In this document: positions 28,999 to 40,364 of the stretch, one piece after another
Layout of the letters: the number at the start of each line of letters is the position of its first letter
Position numbering within the stretch: the stretch's first letter is position 1
Translations under genes and position numbers: made by a program
The notes under the pieces: model-generated
Seen by the model: only the letters and a program-made list of their open reading frames with translations
Databases searched by the model: none
Told to the model about the DNA's origin: nothing
DNA from: Haliea sp. E1-2-M8
Lineage (GTDB): Bacteria; Pseudomonadota; Gammaproteobacteria; Pseudomonadales; Halieaceae
Direction of reading: 5' to 3'
Assembly: GCF_030649675.1 (NCBI RefSeq)
Contig: NZ_JAUTDR010000008.1
Location: forward strand, 1-64,000
DNA length: 64,000 bases

Positions 28999-30546
28999 CT
29001 ATTGGTACAGCAGAGCCTGATACGCCCGGGCCACGTCGGTCCACTTGAAACGGGCCGCCGCCGCAGCCTCACAGACACGGTCCCAGTTGGCCCCACCGGC
29101 TGCGCGCAGCGCCAGCACCTGGTCAAAGCGCTGCAACAGATGCCGCGCCTGATCCGCTTCGTCAACGCCGCTGAAGGCAAAACCATTCACCCCGTCGCGG
29201 ACTGTATCCGCGAGCCCCCCCACAGCGTGCACCAGGCAGGGCTGGCCGGCGCGCATCGCCAGCATCTGGCTAATGCCGCAGGGTTCAAAGGAACTGGGCA
29301 TGAGAAACAGGTCGCCGCCTGCATACAGTTTCTCCGACAGTGGTTCCGAGAAGCCGCGCAAGAACACGAAATTATCGGTGCGCGCGCTGACTGCGGCAAA
29401 AAAGGCCTCCAGTTCCGGGGCACCGCTGCCGAGCATCAGGAACAGGCCGCGGTGCCCGAGCCGGTCCAGCAGATGCTCCAGTACGCTGCGGCCATCAGGG
29501 CAGGGCAACCGCAACAGGCGGACCTTCTGGTCCGTCAGGCGCCCGACCGAGGTCACCAGTGTCGACGGACGCTTGCGCCGCCGCCAGCGGTCGACCTTGA
29601 GCACAGCCTGGGCCACGCAGTCGGCTGCGGCGCCCTGCTGCCAGCGCTTCAGTTCGGCACGGGTCGCCGCCAACAGCGCGTCGAACCCGACCGGCGCCGA
29701 CCCTGGCTGCGGATACTCACAACCGTTGAGGATTCCTTCCAGCCGCCCTTCGCGCTGGGCCTGCTGCAGATCCTCCGCCAGCCCCTCCCCGGCGTCGCCC
29801 TGGATTTCGCGGGCGTAGGTTGGCGACACCGCGTGCACCTTGTGGCAGAGGCGTATCCCCGCGCGCATGGGATTGAAGCAGTCCGGATAGCGCGGATCGC
29901 CGACAAAGGCATAGTCGTAACGCATGCGGGGGAACCAGGCCTCCAGCGCCGAGTCATCGTCGCGCAGGGGACGGATACCCTGCAGCGCCAGATTGTGGAT
30001 TGTGTAGACAAAGTTGAGCTCATCCAGGGCTGCAAACTCCGGTTCAAACCGCGCCAGCACGGGCACCAGAGCGGTGTGCCAGTCGTGCAGGTGAACCCGG
30101 TCAGGCCACGGCAGTACCCCGTCCCGCAGGGCCGTCGCAACCGCCGCGCAGAACAGGGCAAACTTGGAGGCATCGGTGGCAAAGGGACGCCCGGGGCCAT
30201 CATCACAGTAGATCTGCCCGGGACCGCAGGGCGCCAGCAGCGGGTGCTCCAGCACCTGGCAGCGCACCCCCGGGTGCGCGGGGTCAGCTGGTAGCGACCA
30301 GAGTTCGACGCGCTCACTGCCATTGCGAAAAGCGACTTCCAGCACAGTCTCCAGTGTGGCACCGGGCAGATGCGAAAAGTGCTGGTAGCCGGGCACCAGC
30401 ACCGAGACGTCGTGGCCCAGCGCGGCCAGGGCACGGGGTATATCCCGTATCACATCGCCCATACCGCCAACCTTGCCCCCTGGCAGGGCGCCGTTTTCGG
30501 CGGCCAGCAGTAACAGCTTGAGCGGACTGTTTTGCTTTCCCGCCAC
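28999..30546 (-). CDS. glgA: Glycogen synthase GlgA (ADP-glucose, GT5)
   Basis: GlgA transfers glucose from ADP-glucose to growing alpha-1,4-glucan. The 515-residue protein has the N-terminal GT5 domain with the KVGGMGDVIRDIPRALAALG region (the family K-x-G-G motif, residues about 25-44). The C-terminal GT-B half has the donor-site motif PSSFEPCGISQMLAMRAG followed by GGLADTV. It is the last gene of the glycogen cluster, 2 bases after pgm. Some substitutions from the E. coli sequence are seen (GGM for GGL), but the catalytic framework is intact. Confidence 0.92.
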   Translation of the reverse strand: MAGKQNSPLKLLLLAAENGALPGGKVGGMGDVIRDIPRALAALGHDVSVLVPGYQHFSHLPGATLETVLEVAFRNGSERVELWSLPADPAHPGVRCQVLEHPLLAPCGPGQIYCDDGPGRPFATDASKFALFCAAVATALRDGVLPWPDRVHLHDWHTALVPVLARFEPEFAALDELNFVYTIHNLALQGIRPLRDDDSALEAWFPRMRYDYAFVGDPRYPDCFNPMRAGIRLCHKVHAVSPTYAREIQGDAGEGLAEDLQQAQREGRLEGILNGCEYPQPGSAPVGFDALLAATRAELKRWQQGAAADCVAQAVLKVDRWRRRKRPSTLVTSVGRLTDQKVRLLRLPCPDGRSVLEHLLDRLGHRGLFLMLGSGAPELEAFFAAVSARTDNFVFLRGFSEPLSEKLYAGGDLFLMPSSFEPCGISQMLAMRAGQPCLVHAVGGLADTVRDGVNGFAFSGVDEADQARHLLQRFDQVLALRAAGGANWDRVCEAAAAARFKWTDVARAYQALLYQ

Positions 30547-30548
30547 GC

Positions 30549-32183
<1,635 letters not shown>

Positions 32184-32206
32184 TCACCATCCTTGCAAAA
32201 AAACGA

Positions 32207-33478
32207 TCAGGCGTAGCCCTCTGGCTGGCCCAGCATACCGCGGGTGACCAGTACCACGCCGCTGTCGGTTACCCGCAACCCGTTGGCACGATCCTGGGCG
32301 GCATCATGCCCAATAACCATGCCCTTGGGAATCACGCAGCCGCGATCGACAATGGCGTTGCGCATCCTGACACGGCGCCCCACCTCGGCCTGCGGCAGGA
32401 GGACCGACTTGTCGATTGTTGAGTAGGAGTTGATGCGGACGTTGGAAAACAGCACAGAATTGCTGACCAGGCTGCCGGAAACGATGCAGCCGCCGGAAAC
32501 CATGGAGTCAACCGCGGTGCCACGGCGATCGTCCCGGTTGAACACAAACTTCGCCGGGGGCAGTTGTTCCTGGTAGGTCCACAGGGGCCAGTCCTTTTCG
32601 TACAGGTTCAAACTGGGCGACGTGCCGATCAACTCCATGTTGGCCAGCCAGAAGGAGTCCAGGGTGCCGACATCGCGCCAGTAGGCTTTGCCGCCAGTCT
32701 CGGGGTCGCGAAAGGGATAGGCGTGCAAATGGAAGTTCTGTATCAGCGCAGGGATGATGTCGTTGCCGAAATCGTGCGAGGACTGCAGGTTGGCGGCATC
32801 CTTGATCAGGCGGTCGAAAAGGAAATCGGTGTTGAAGATATAGTTGCCCATGGAGGCCAGGGTGAGGCCCGGTTTGCCGGGGATCTCCGCCGGGTGGGCC
32901 GGCTTTTCCTGAAAGGCGGTTACCCGGTTGTTCGAGTCCACCTGCATGACACCAAAGGCGCTGGCGGCCTCCGCCACCGGCACCTCCAGGCAGCAGACCG
33001 TCATCTCCGCGCCGGACTCGACATGGGCGACCAGCATCGGCCCGTAGTCCATTTTGTAGACATGGTCGCCGGAGAGGATCATCACATACTTGGGCATTTC
33101 CGCGCGGATGATATCCAGGTTCTGGTAGATGGCATCCGCCGTGCCCTGGTACCAGTCCTCCGAATAGCGCTGGGAGGCGGGCAGGATTTCCACATACTCC
33201 CCCAGCTCCTTCTTGAAATGGGACCAGCCCCGCACCAGGTGCCGCACCAGGGAGTGGGCTTTGTACTGGGTCAGTACGCCGATGCGGCGGATACCGGAAT
33301 TGACACAATTGGACAGGGGAAAGTCGATAATGCGGTATTTGCCGCCAAAATACAGTGCCGGCTTGGCGCGCCAGTTGGTCAGCTCATACAAGCGTGAGCC
33401 GCGCCCCCCTGCGAGTACCAATGCCATGGTATCCCGGGTAAGCCGGCTGACATAGCGCGGGTTCTGGTCTTCTTCCAT
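32207..33478 (-). CDS. glgC: Glucose-1-phosphate adenylyltransferase (ADP-glucose pyrophosphorylase)
   Basis: Makes ADP-glucose from glucose-1-phosphate and ATP, the committed step of glycogen synthesis. I start at ATG 33478 ([16 protein letters not shown]), giving 423 residues; a longer upstream frame runs toward glgP and lacks family similarity. The nucleotidyltransferase loop is [20 protein letters not shown] (20-39), with [17 protein letters not shown] after it. A central region holds [11 protein letters not shown], and there is a left-handed beta-helix C-terminal domain. The N-terminal basic residues match the allosteric effector region of the E. coli type. Confidence 0.95.
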   Translation of the reverse strand: MEEDQNPRYVSRLTRDTMALVLAGGRGSRLYELTNWRAKPALYFGGKYRIIDFPLSNCVNSGIRRIGVLTQYKAHSLVRHLVRGWSHFKKELGEYVEILPASQRYSEDWYQGTADAIYQNLDIIRAEMPKYVMILSGDHVYKMDYGPMLVAHVESGAEMTVCCLEVPVAEAASAFGVMQVDSNNRVTAFQEKPAHPAEIPGKPGLTLASMGNYIFNTDFLFDRLIKDAANLQSSHDFGNDIIPALIQNFHLHAYPFRDPETGGKAYWRDVGTLDSFWLANMELIGTSPSLNLYEKDWPLWTYQEQLPPAKFVFNRDDRRGTAVDSMVSGGCIVSGSLVSNSVLFSNVRINSYSTIDKSVLLPQAEVGRRVRMRNAIVDRGCVIPKGMVIGHDAAQDRANGLRVTDSGVVLVTRGMLGQPEGYA

Positions 33479-33521
33479 GGGCCCTCTCCTGTGCAAAAAA
33501 ACTTCGGCAGGCGGCGCCTGC

Positions 33522-35978
33522 TCACCAAACGGGCCGATCCGCAAACCATATCTCATCGGCATATTCGCGGATAGTGCGATCACTGGAAAAGCGGCCGCTG
33601 CTGGCAGTATTGAGAATACTTTTGCGCGCCCACAGTGCAGTGTCGCGGTAGCAGGCATCAACCCGCTGCTGGGTATCCACATAGCTGCGAAAGTCCGCCG
33701 CGGTCATCCAGGGGTCGCTGCCGCTGCGGATCGCCGCCACGATCGGATCGAAGATACCGAACTCCAGCAGATTGAAGTGGCCGCTGTCGAGCAGCTGCAT
33801 GACCCTGGCCAGATCCTGATCGGCGGCGATCAGGGCGTCCGGATCGTAGTCCTGACGCCGCGCCTCCACCTCCTCCGCGGTCAGGCCAAACAGGAAGAAG
33901 TTGTCTTCTCCCACTGCTTCGCGGATTTCGATGTTGGCGCCGTCCAGGGTACCAATGGTGATCGCGCCGTTCATCATGAACTTCATGTTGCCGGTGCCCG
34001 AGGCTTCCTTGCCCGCGGTGGATATCTGCTCCGACAGGTCGGTGCCCGCGCAGATGACTTCCATCGCCGTCACCCGATAGTCGGGCAGGAACGCCACCCG
34101 CAGCCAGTCATGTAGACGCGGGTCGCGGTTCACCACCGTGGCCACATTGTTGATCAGCTTGATAATCAGCTTGGCCATGGCATAGCCGGGTGCGGCCTTG
34201 CCGCCAAACAATACGCAGCGCGGCTGGATATCGGCGGTATTACCACTGAGCACGCGCGCGTAGAGATGGATCACATGCAGGATATTGAGCAGCTGGCGCT
34301 TGTACTCATGGATGCGCTTGACCTGCACATCGAACAGCATATCGGGCGCAAAGGACACATTGCAGCGCTCCTGCACCAGGCGCGCCAGGTCCAGCTTGTT
34401 GTCGCGCCTGATGGCCATGTAGCGCTCGGCAAAATTGCTGTCCCCAGCCAGCGGCGCCAACGCTTGCAACTGGTCCAGATCGGTCACCCAGCCGGACCCA
34501 AGGGTCTCGTTGAGCAGTTCCGCGAGGCCCGGGTTGCACTGCGCGAGCCAGCGCCTGGGGGTAACACCGTTGGTCTTGTTATTGAACTTATGCGGCATCA
34601 GTTGGTGGAAATCGCGGAACAGGCCCTCTGTCAGCAAGCGGGTATGCAAAGCCGCGACGCCGTTGACCGAATGGCTGCCGACGATGCCGAGGAAGGCCAT
34701 GCGCAGCATCGGCTCCGGCCCCTCTTCCACCAGCGACATCCGCGCCTGGCGTTCCGTATCACCGGGCCAGTGGTCAGCGACCCGCGACAGGAAGCGGGCG
34801 TTGATCTCGTAGATGATTTCCAGCAAGCGTGGAAACAGCTCCCCGAACAGCTTTACCGACCACTTCTCCAGTGCCTCCGGTAGCAGGGTGTGGTTGGTAT
34901 AGGCCATGGTGGCATTGGTAATGACCCAGGCCTCGTTCCAGCCCAGGCAGTGCTCGTCCAGCAACAGCCGCATCAGCTCGGCAATGGCGATTGTGGGGTG
35001 GGTATCATTGAGCTGAAAGCCATTGCCCCGGGCGAAGCCGCTGAAATCCTCACCGTGGACGGTCACCCAGCGCGCCAGCACATCCTGCAGGCTGGCAGAT
35101 GCCAGAAAATACTGCTGCCGCAGGCGCAGAACCTTGCCCTGCTCACTGGCGTCGTTCGGATACAGCACCATGGTGATCTGCTCCGCCTCGTTCTTGGCGG
35201 CGACTGCATCGGTGTAGCTGCCGGCATTGAATTCGTTGAAATCGAACTCGTCCGTGGCTTCGGCCTTCCACAGGCGCAGGGTATTCACCGTGCCGTTGCG
35301 GTAACCGGGAACGGGTATGTCGTAGGGTACCGCCAACACATCCCGGGTATCTACCCAGCGCACCCGCTGGGCACCATCCGAGTCATGGTAGTGCTCGCTG
35401 CGGCCGAAAAACCGGATGCGCCGGGTTGCCTCCGGGCACTCGATTTCCCAGGGATTGCCGTGGCGCAGCCAGCGATCGGGGTACTCCACCTGGTAGCCGT
35501 TTTCAATGCGCTGGTGAAACATCCCGTACTGGTAGCGTATGCCGTAGCCGGTGACCGGCAGCTCCAGGGTGGCGCAGCTGTCCAGAAAACAGGCCGCCAG
35601 GCGACCGAGGCCGCCATTGCCGAGACCGGCATCAAGCTCCTCGTCTTCCAGCTGCTCCAGATCGCGGGCCCAGGACTGCAACGCCGCCCGCACCGGCTCC
35701 TCCAGATCGAGGTTGAGCAGCGCGTTGCCCAGGGTCCTGCCCATGAGGAATTCCAGCGACAGGTAGTTGATGGTCTTGCAGCCCTGCTCGCGGCAATGTT
35801 CACGGGTGTCCTGCCAGCGGGCTACCAGCCGGTCGCGCAAGGTCAGCGCCAGGGCCTGGTAGAGGTGGAAGTCCGTATCACCCCCGGTATCCTCTCGCCC
35901 CAGAGTCAGACTGTAGTGGCGCTGCAGGTCTTCTTCCAGGGTGGTGGCCTTGAGGGCGCGAGCCAGCGTCTGGTTCAT
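33522..35978 (-). CDS. glgP: Glycogen phosphorylase
   Basis: Releases glucose-1-phosphate from glycogen ends using phosphate and pyridoxal phosphate. The 818-residue protein has normal length. The cofactor lysine is Lys666 in [15 protein letters not shown]. The glucan and phosphate site is seen in the stretch [17 protein letters not shown] near 105-125. It lies between glgX (22 bases upstream) and glgC (43 bases downstream). Its presence with the synthesis genes in one run means that making and breaking glycogen are transcribed together and must be balanced at enzyme level (inference). Confidence 0.96.
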   Translation of the reverse strand: MNQTLARALKATTLEEDLQRHYSLTLGREDTGGDTDFHLYQALALTLRDRLVARWQDTREHCREQGCKTINYLSLEFLMGRTLGNALLNLDLEEPVRAALQSWARDLEQLEDEELDAGLGNGGLGRLAACFLDSCATLELPVTGYGIRYQYGMFHQRIENGYQVEYPDRWLRHGNPWEIECPEATRRIRFFGRSEHYHDSDGAQRVRWVDTRDVLAVPYDIPVPGYRNGTVNTLRLWKAEATDEFDFNEFNAGSYTDAVAAKNEAEQITMVLYPNDASEQGKVLRLRQQYFLASASLQDVLARWVTVHGEDFSGFARGNGFQLNDTHPTIAIAELMRLLLDEHCLGWNEAWVITNATMAYTNHTLLPEALEKWSVKLFGELFPRLLEIIYEINARFLSRVADHWPGDTERQARMSLVEEGPEPMLRMAFLGIVGSHSVNGVAALHTRLLTEGLFRDFHQLMPHKFNNKTNGVTPRRWLAQCNPGLAELLNETLGSGWVTDLDQLQALAPLAGDSNFAERYMAIRRDNKLDLARLVQERCNVSFAPDMLFDVQVKRIHEYKRQLLNILHVIHLYARVLSGNTADIQPRCVLFGGKAAPGYAMAKLIIKLINNVATVVNRDPRLHDWLRVAFLPDYRVTAMEVICAGTDLSEQISTAGKEASGTGNMKFMMNGAITIGTLDGANIEIREAVGEDNFFLFGLTAEEVEARRQDYDPDALIAADQDLARVMQLLDSGHFNLLEFGIFDPIVAAIRSGSDPWMTAADFRSYVDTQQRVDACYRDTALWARKSILNTASSGRFSSDRTIREYADEIWFADRPVW

Positions 35979-36000
35979 GGGCAGTGTCGCTCCTTGAGCT

Positions 36001-38130
36001 TCATGGTGACGGTGAGACCAGCCCGGGGGCTGCGTCGATGGTGCAATTGGTGAGGATCTGCAGCGAACAGGGCGCCAGCATCACCGTGACGGGCGCCAGC
36101 AGGCAGGGCGCCTCGGCCCCGCTCACGGCCTCGGGGTCGGCGGTATCCACTACCAGCCGCCAGCCCGGAGTGGCAATCGCCGGCAGGGTGAAACTGTGCT
36201 CCTCGCGGGCGGCATTGAAGATCACCAGCAGGCAGCGGGATTCACCGGTGTCGTCATCGGGCTTTTCCGTCAGCAGGTAGCCCAGCAACTGGTTGCGATG
36301 CTCGTGCCAGTGCTCATCCCGCATCAGCCGGCCCTCCCCGTTCAGCCACTGGATACCATCATCGTAGGGGTCATTGGGACGGTGCCGATATTCAAAAGCC
36401 TGCAGCACGGGAAACTGCTGGCGCAGATCCAGCAGCTTGCGGGTAAAGGCCACCAGCTCGGCCGCGGAGCGGTCGCTATCGTCCCAGTTCATCCAGTTGA
36501 GTTCGCTGTCCTGGCAATAGGCGTTGTTGTTGCCCTGCTGACTGCGGCCGCGCTCATCCCCCGCCAGCAGCATCGGCACCCCCTGGGATACCGCCAGCGT
36601 GGCGAGGAAATTGCGCTGCAGGCGCCGCCGCAGCGCCTCCACCGCGGGGTCGTGGCTGGGCCCTTCAATGCCCTGGTTGTTGCTGTAGTTTTCCCGGTGG
36701 CCGTCGTTGTTGTCCTCGCCGTTGGCCTCGTTGTGGCGGCGGTTGTAGCTGACCAGATCGCGCAGGGAAAAGCCGTCGTGGCTGGTAATAAAGTTGATGC
36801 TGGCCCGCGGCCGGCGGCCGGCGTGCTCAAAGATGTCGCCGGAACCGTGCAGGCGCCGGGCCAGTTCCGGCAGCTGGCCGCTGTCACCCCGCCAGTAGCG
36901 CCGCACCGTATCCCGGTAGCGGTCGTTCCATTCACTCCAGCCCGCGGGAAAGCGTCCCAGCTGGTAGCCGCCGGGGCCCACATCCCAGGGCTCTGCAATC
37001 AGCTTGCAGGAGGACAGCAGCGGGTCCTGGGACACGACCTGGAAAAAGGTCGCGGCGCTGTCAAAACCGTGCTCGCTGCGCCCCAGCACCGTAGCCAGGT
37101 CAAAGCGAAAGCCATCGACGCCCATATTGCCAGCCCAATAGCGGAGGCTGTCGGTGACCAGCTGCATCACCCGCGGATGGCGAATGTTGAGCGTGTTGCC
37201 GCAGCCGGTGTCGTTGACATAGAAGCGGCGGTCAGCGGGCAGCAGTTGGTAATAGGACAGATTGTCGATCCCGCGAAAACTGAGGGTCGGCCCCAGATGG
37301 TTGCCCTCGCAGCTGTGGTTGAACACCACATCCAGAATGACTTCGAGCCCGGCCTGGTGAAACCGGTCCACCATCTGCCGGAATTCATCGGCGTCACCGC
37401 CACTCATGTAGGCCGGGTGGGGCGCAAAAAATGACAGCGTGTTGTAGCCCCAGTAGTTGCTCAGCCCCTTTTCGAACAGGTGGTATTCATCGATAAACGC
37501 GTGTACCGGCAACAGCTCGACCGAGGTGATGCCCAGCGCTTTCAGGTAGCGAATCACCGCGGGCTGGGACAGTCCGGCGAAGGTGCCGCGCAGGGACTCG
37601 GGCACCTCCGGGTGGCGCAGGGTAAAGCCGCGCACATGGGTTTCGTAGAGCACCGCCTTGCGCCAGGGCACCAGCGGGGTAAGGGCATTGTTGCACCAGT
37701 CACTGGGCTCGCAGACCACCGCCTTGGGGACCCAGGGCGCGTTGTCGCGGGTATCGAAAGCGAGGTCCTGCGCAGCGTCGTTGCGCGGGTAGGCAAAGTG
37801 CGCATCGTGCCAGCTGAAGCGGCCCGCGAGCCGCGGCGCATAGGGGTCCAGCAGCAATTTGTGAGGGTTGAAACGGTGGCCCGCATGGGGTTCAAAGGGG
37901 CCGTGCACGCGATAGCCGTAGCAGCTGCCGGGCCGCACCCCGGGAACATAGCCGTGCCAGATATCGTGGGTCCGCTCGGGCAGGGTCAGGCGCGCCACCT
38001 CGTGTTCCCCGGCCGGGTCATACAGGCACAGCTCCACCGCTTTGGCGTGGGCGCTGAACAGCGCAAAATTGGTGCCCTCGCCATCATAGGTCGCACCAAA
38101 GGGACGCGGCTCGCCCGCCAGGATCTTCAT
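36001..38130 (-). CDS. glgX: Glycogen debranching enzyme GlgX (isoamylase type, GH13)
   Basis: Hydrolyses alpha-1,6 branches left after phosphorylase action. The 709-residue protein has an N-terminal CBM48 domain (about 8-100), a GH13 barrel with the nucleophile motif VDGFRFDLATVLGR (Asp near 345), the acid/base Glu in LIAEPWDVGPGGYQLG, and the third acidic residue in FITSHDGFSLRDLVSYN followed by the isoamylase stretch NDGHRENYSNNQG. It overlaps glgB by 4 bases. Confidence 0.95.
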   Translation of the reverse strand: MKILAGEPRPFGATYDGEGTNFALFSAHAKAVELCLYDPAGEHEVARLTLPERTHDIWHGYVPGVRPGSCYGYRVHGPFEPHAGHRFNPHKLLLDPYAPRLAGRFSWHDAHFAYPRNDAAQDLAFDTRDNAPWVPKAVVCEPSDWCNNALTPLVPWRKAVLYETHVRGFTLRHPEVPESLRGTFAGLSQPAVIRYLKALGITSVELLPVHAFIDEYHLFEKGLSNYWGYNTLSFFAPHPAYMSGGDADEFRQMVDRFHQAGLEVILDVVFNHSCEGNHLGPTLSFRGIDNLSYYQLLPADRRFYVNDTGCGNTLNIRHPRVMQLVTDSLRYWAGNMGVDGFRFDLATVLGRSEHGFDSAATFFQVVSQDPLLSSCKLIAEPWDVGPGGYQLGRFPAGWSEWNDRYRDTVRRYWRGDSGQLPELARRLHGSGDIFEHAGRRPRASINFITSHDGFSLRDLVSYNRRHNEANGEDNNDGHRENYSNNQGIEGPSHDPAVEALRRRLQRNFLATLAVSQGVPMLLAGDERGRSQQGNNNAYCQDSELNWMNWDDSDRSAAELVAFTRKLLDLRQQFPVLQAFEYRHRPNDPYDDGIQWLNGEGRLMRDEHWHEHRNQLLGYLLTEKPDDDTGESRCLLVIFNAAREEHSFTLPAIATPGWRLVVDTADPEAVSGAEAPCLLAPVTVMLAPCSLQILTNCTIDAAPGLVSPSP

Positions 38131-40364
38131 CGTCCGGACTCCGTATCATCCAGTAACAGCATAATGGTTGCCAGCGGCGGCAGGGTCAGGGTCAGGGTCC
38201 ATGGGTGGCCATCGCAGGCGCCGGCTTGCGCCTCGACCCCGCCCATGTTGCCCTGGCCGCTGCCGCCGTATTCCCGGGCGTCGGTATTGATACACTCTCG
38301 ATACCAGCCCGAATCCGGCACCCCGATCCGGTAGCGGCGGTGAACCTGTGGCGTCAGGTTCGCCACCACCAGAACCCGCTGGCCGTGAGCGTGCCCCCAG
38401 CGCAACCAGGCGTATACCGATACCGACTTGCGATCCGCCTGCAGCCACTGGAAACCGCCGGGCTCACAGTCTTTCTCGTAGAGGGCGGGGAGGCTGCGAT
38501 AAAGCGCGTTCAAATCTCCCACCAGGCGCTGCATGCCCCGGTGCGGCGCCTGCTCCAGCAGCTCCCAATCCAGGCCGCGGTCGTGATTCCACTCCCGGCG
38601 CTGGGCGAACTCACTGCCCATGAACAGCAGCTTCTTGCCCGGGTGGCCCCACATGAAGCCCAGGTAGGCACGGAGGTTGGCAAACTGCTGCCACTGATCC
38701 CCGGGCATCTTGTCCAGCAACGCGCCCTTGCCGTGCACCACTTCGTCATGGCTCAGGCACAACACGAAGTTTTCATCCCAGGCATACACCATGCTGAAGG
38801 TGAGCTCATCGTGGTGATAGCGGCGGTGGATCGGGTCCCGCGCCATGTAGCGCAGGCTGTCGTTCATCCAGCCCATGTTCCACTTGAAGCCAAAGCCGAG
38901 GCCGCCATTGTGCACGGGCCGGGACACGCCGGGCCAGGCAGTGGACTCTTCCGCCACCATCATCACCCCGGGGTGGCGCGCGTGGACCCGCTCGTTCACC
39001 AGTTGCAACAGGCGAATCGCCTCCAGATTCTCGCGCCCACCGTATTTGTTGGGCAACCACTCACCGGACTTGCGGCTGTAATCCAGATACAGCATGGAGG
39101 CCACCGCGTCGACCCGGAGGCCGTCGAGGTGGTATTCCTCAAGCCAGTAATTGGCATTGCTGAGCAGGAAACTGACCACCTCGCGGCGACCGTAATTGTA
39201 GATCAGGGTATTCCAGTCCGGGTGAAAACCCTTGCGCGGATCGTCGTGTTCGTAGAGCGCGGTGCCATCAAAGCGGCCGAGGCCGTGCGGGTCCGTGGGA
39301 AAGTGTCCCGGCACCCAGTCCAGCAGCACCCCCACGCCGTGTTGATGACAGCGGTCGACAAAGGAGCGGAATTCGTTGGCCGTGCCAAAGCGGATCGAGG
39401 GCGCATAAAGGCCCACCGGCTGGTAGCCCCAGGAGCCGTCAAAGGGAAACTCGCTTATCGGCATCAGCTGAATGTGGCTGAAGCCCAGCTCCAGCACATA
39501 GGGAATCAGCTCGTCCGCCAGTTCCAGATAACTGAGGTAGCGGTTGCCTTCCTCTGTGCGCCGCCGCCAGGAGCCCGCGTGGATTTCGTAGATACTGACC
39601 GGCCGCTTCTGCTGGGCGCTGCGGGACGCCATCCAGGCCTCGTCGCCCCAGGCGTACTGGCCCTCGCGCAACAGCACCCTGCTCGCAGTTTCCGGCGGAT
39701 GCTGCATCGAGTGGGCAAAAGGATCGGCTTTCAGCGGCAGCAGGGTGCCGTCTGCCGCCATTATCTGGTACTTGTACAGCGCCTGGTCGGCGACCCCGGG
39801 AATGAAGATCTCCCAGACGCCCGAGGCCGGGTGCCTGCGCAGTACGTGTTGCCGTCCATCCCAGCCATTGAAGTCGGCGACAATGGCCACTCGCCGCGCG
39901 GACGGGGCCCAGACCGTGAACAGGACGCCGTCGACACTCTCCACGGTGCGCGGGTGAGCGCCCAGACGTCGATAGGCGAATTCCTCGGTGCCCTCGCAAA
40001 AGAGGTAGAAATCCTGATCCGTGACCAGCGGCGGAAAACGATAGGGGTCTTCGAGCTCGATGACCCCGGTCTCCGTCTCCACCTGCCAGTGGTAGGCAAT
40101 GCGCTGGCGCTGGCCCTCCAGGACCAGCTCGAACAAACCCGCGGGATGAATGCGTCGCAGCTGGCCGAGAACCTGCCCGCTGTGGCTGTCCAGCATGGCC
40201 ACCGCCCGCGCCCAGGGCAACAGGGCTCGCGCCACCAGGCCCACACCTTCTGGATGTGCGTGCAGTCCCAGCACCGCGAAACTGTCGGTGTGCAGCCCGG
40301 CAGCCAGGGCATCGATCTGGCGCACATCCAGTACCGGGGGCAGAGGCTTGCCAGCGGCCTTCAT
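38127..40364 (-). CDS. glgB: 1,4-alpha-glucan branching enzyme
   Basis: Introduces alpha-1,6 branches into glycogen. I start at ATG 40364 (MKAAGKPLPPVLDVRQID), because it overlaps the malQ stop as ATGA and gives 745 residues; the open frame continues 92 codons upstream without family similarity. There are two N-terminal beta domains (N1 about 15-110 and CBM48 about 120-220), then the GH13 barrel with nucleophile Asp in LRVDAVASMLYLDYSR (near 420), Glu in MVAEESTAWPGVS (near 470), and Asp in LSHDEVVHGKGAL. A C-terminal all-beta domain follows. Confidence 0.96.
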   Translation of the reverse strand: MKAAGKPLPPVLDVRQIDALAAGLHTDSFAVLGLHAHPEGVGLVARALLPWARAVAMLDSHSGQVLGQLRRIHPAGLFELVLEGQRQRIAYHWQVETETGVIELEDPYRFPPLVTDQDFYLFCEGTEEFAYRRLGAHPRTVESVDGVLFTVWAPSARRVAIVADFNGWDGRQHVLRRHPASGVWEIFIPGVADQALYKYQIMAADGTLLPLKADPFAHSMQHPPETASRVLLREGQYAWGDEAWMASRSAQQKRPVSIYEIHAGSWRRRTEEGNRYLSYLELADELIPYVLELGFSHIQLMPISEFPFDGSWGYQPVGLYAPSIRFGTANEFRSFVDRCHQHGVGVLLDWVPGHFPTDPHGLGRFDGTALYEHDDPRKGFHPDWNTLIYNYGRREVVSFLLSNANYWLEEYHLDGLRVDAVASMLYLDYSRKSGEWLPNKYGGRENLEAIRLLQLVNERVHARHPGVMMVAEESTAWPGVSRPVHNGGLGFGFKWNMGWMNDSLRYMARDPIHRRYHHDELTFSMVYAWDENFVLCLSHDEVVHGKGALLDKMPGDQWQQFANLRAYLGFMWGHPGKKLLFMGSEFAQRREWNHDRGLDWELLEQAPHRGMQRLVGDLNALYRSLPALYEKDCEPGGFQWLQADRKSVSVYAWLRWGHAHGQRVLVVANLTPQVHRRYRIGVPDSGWYRECINTDAREYGGSGQGNMGGVEAQAGACDGHPWTLTLTLPPLATIMLLLDDTESGR

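Noticed and set aside
33479-33682. N-terminal extension of glgC by 68 codons into the glgP end
   Set aside because: The family start matches [12 protein letters not shown] at 33478; the extension overlaps the end of glgP in another frame.
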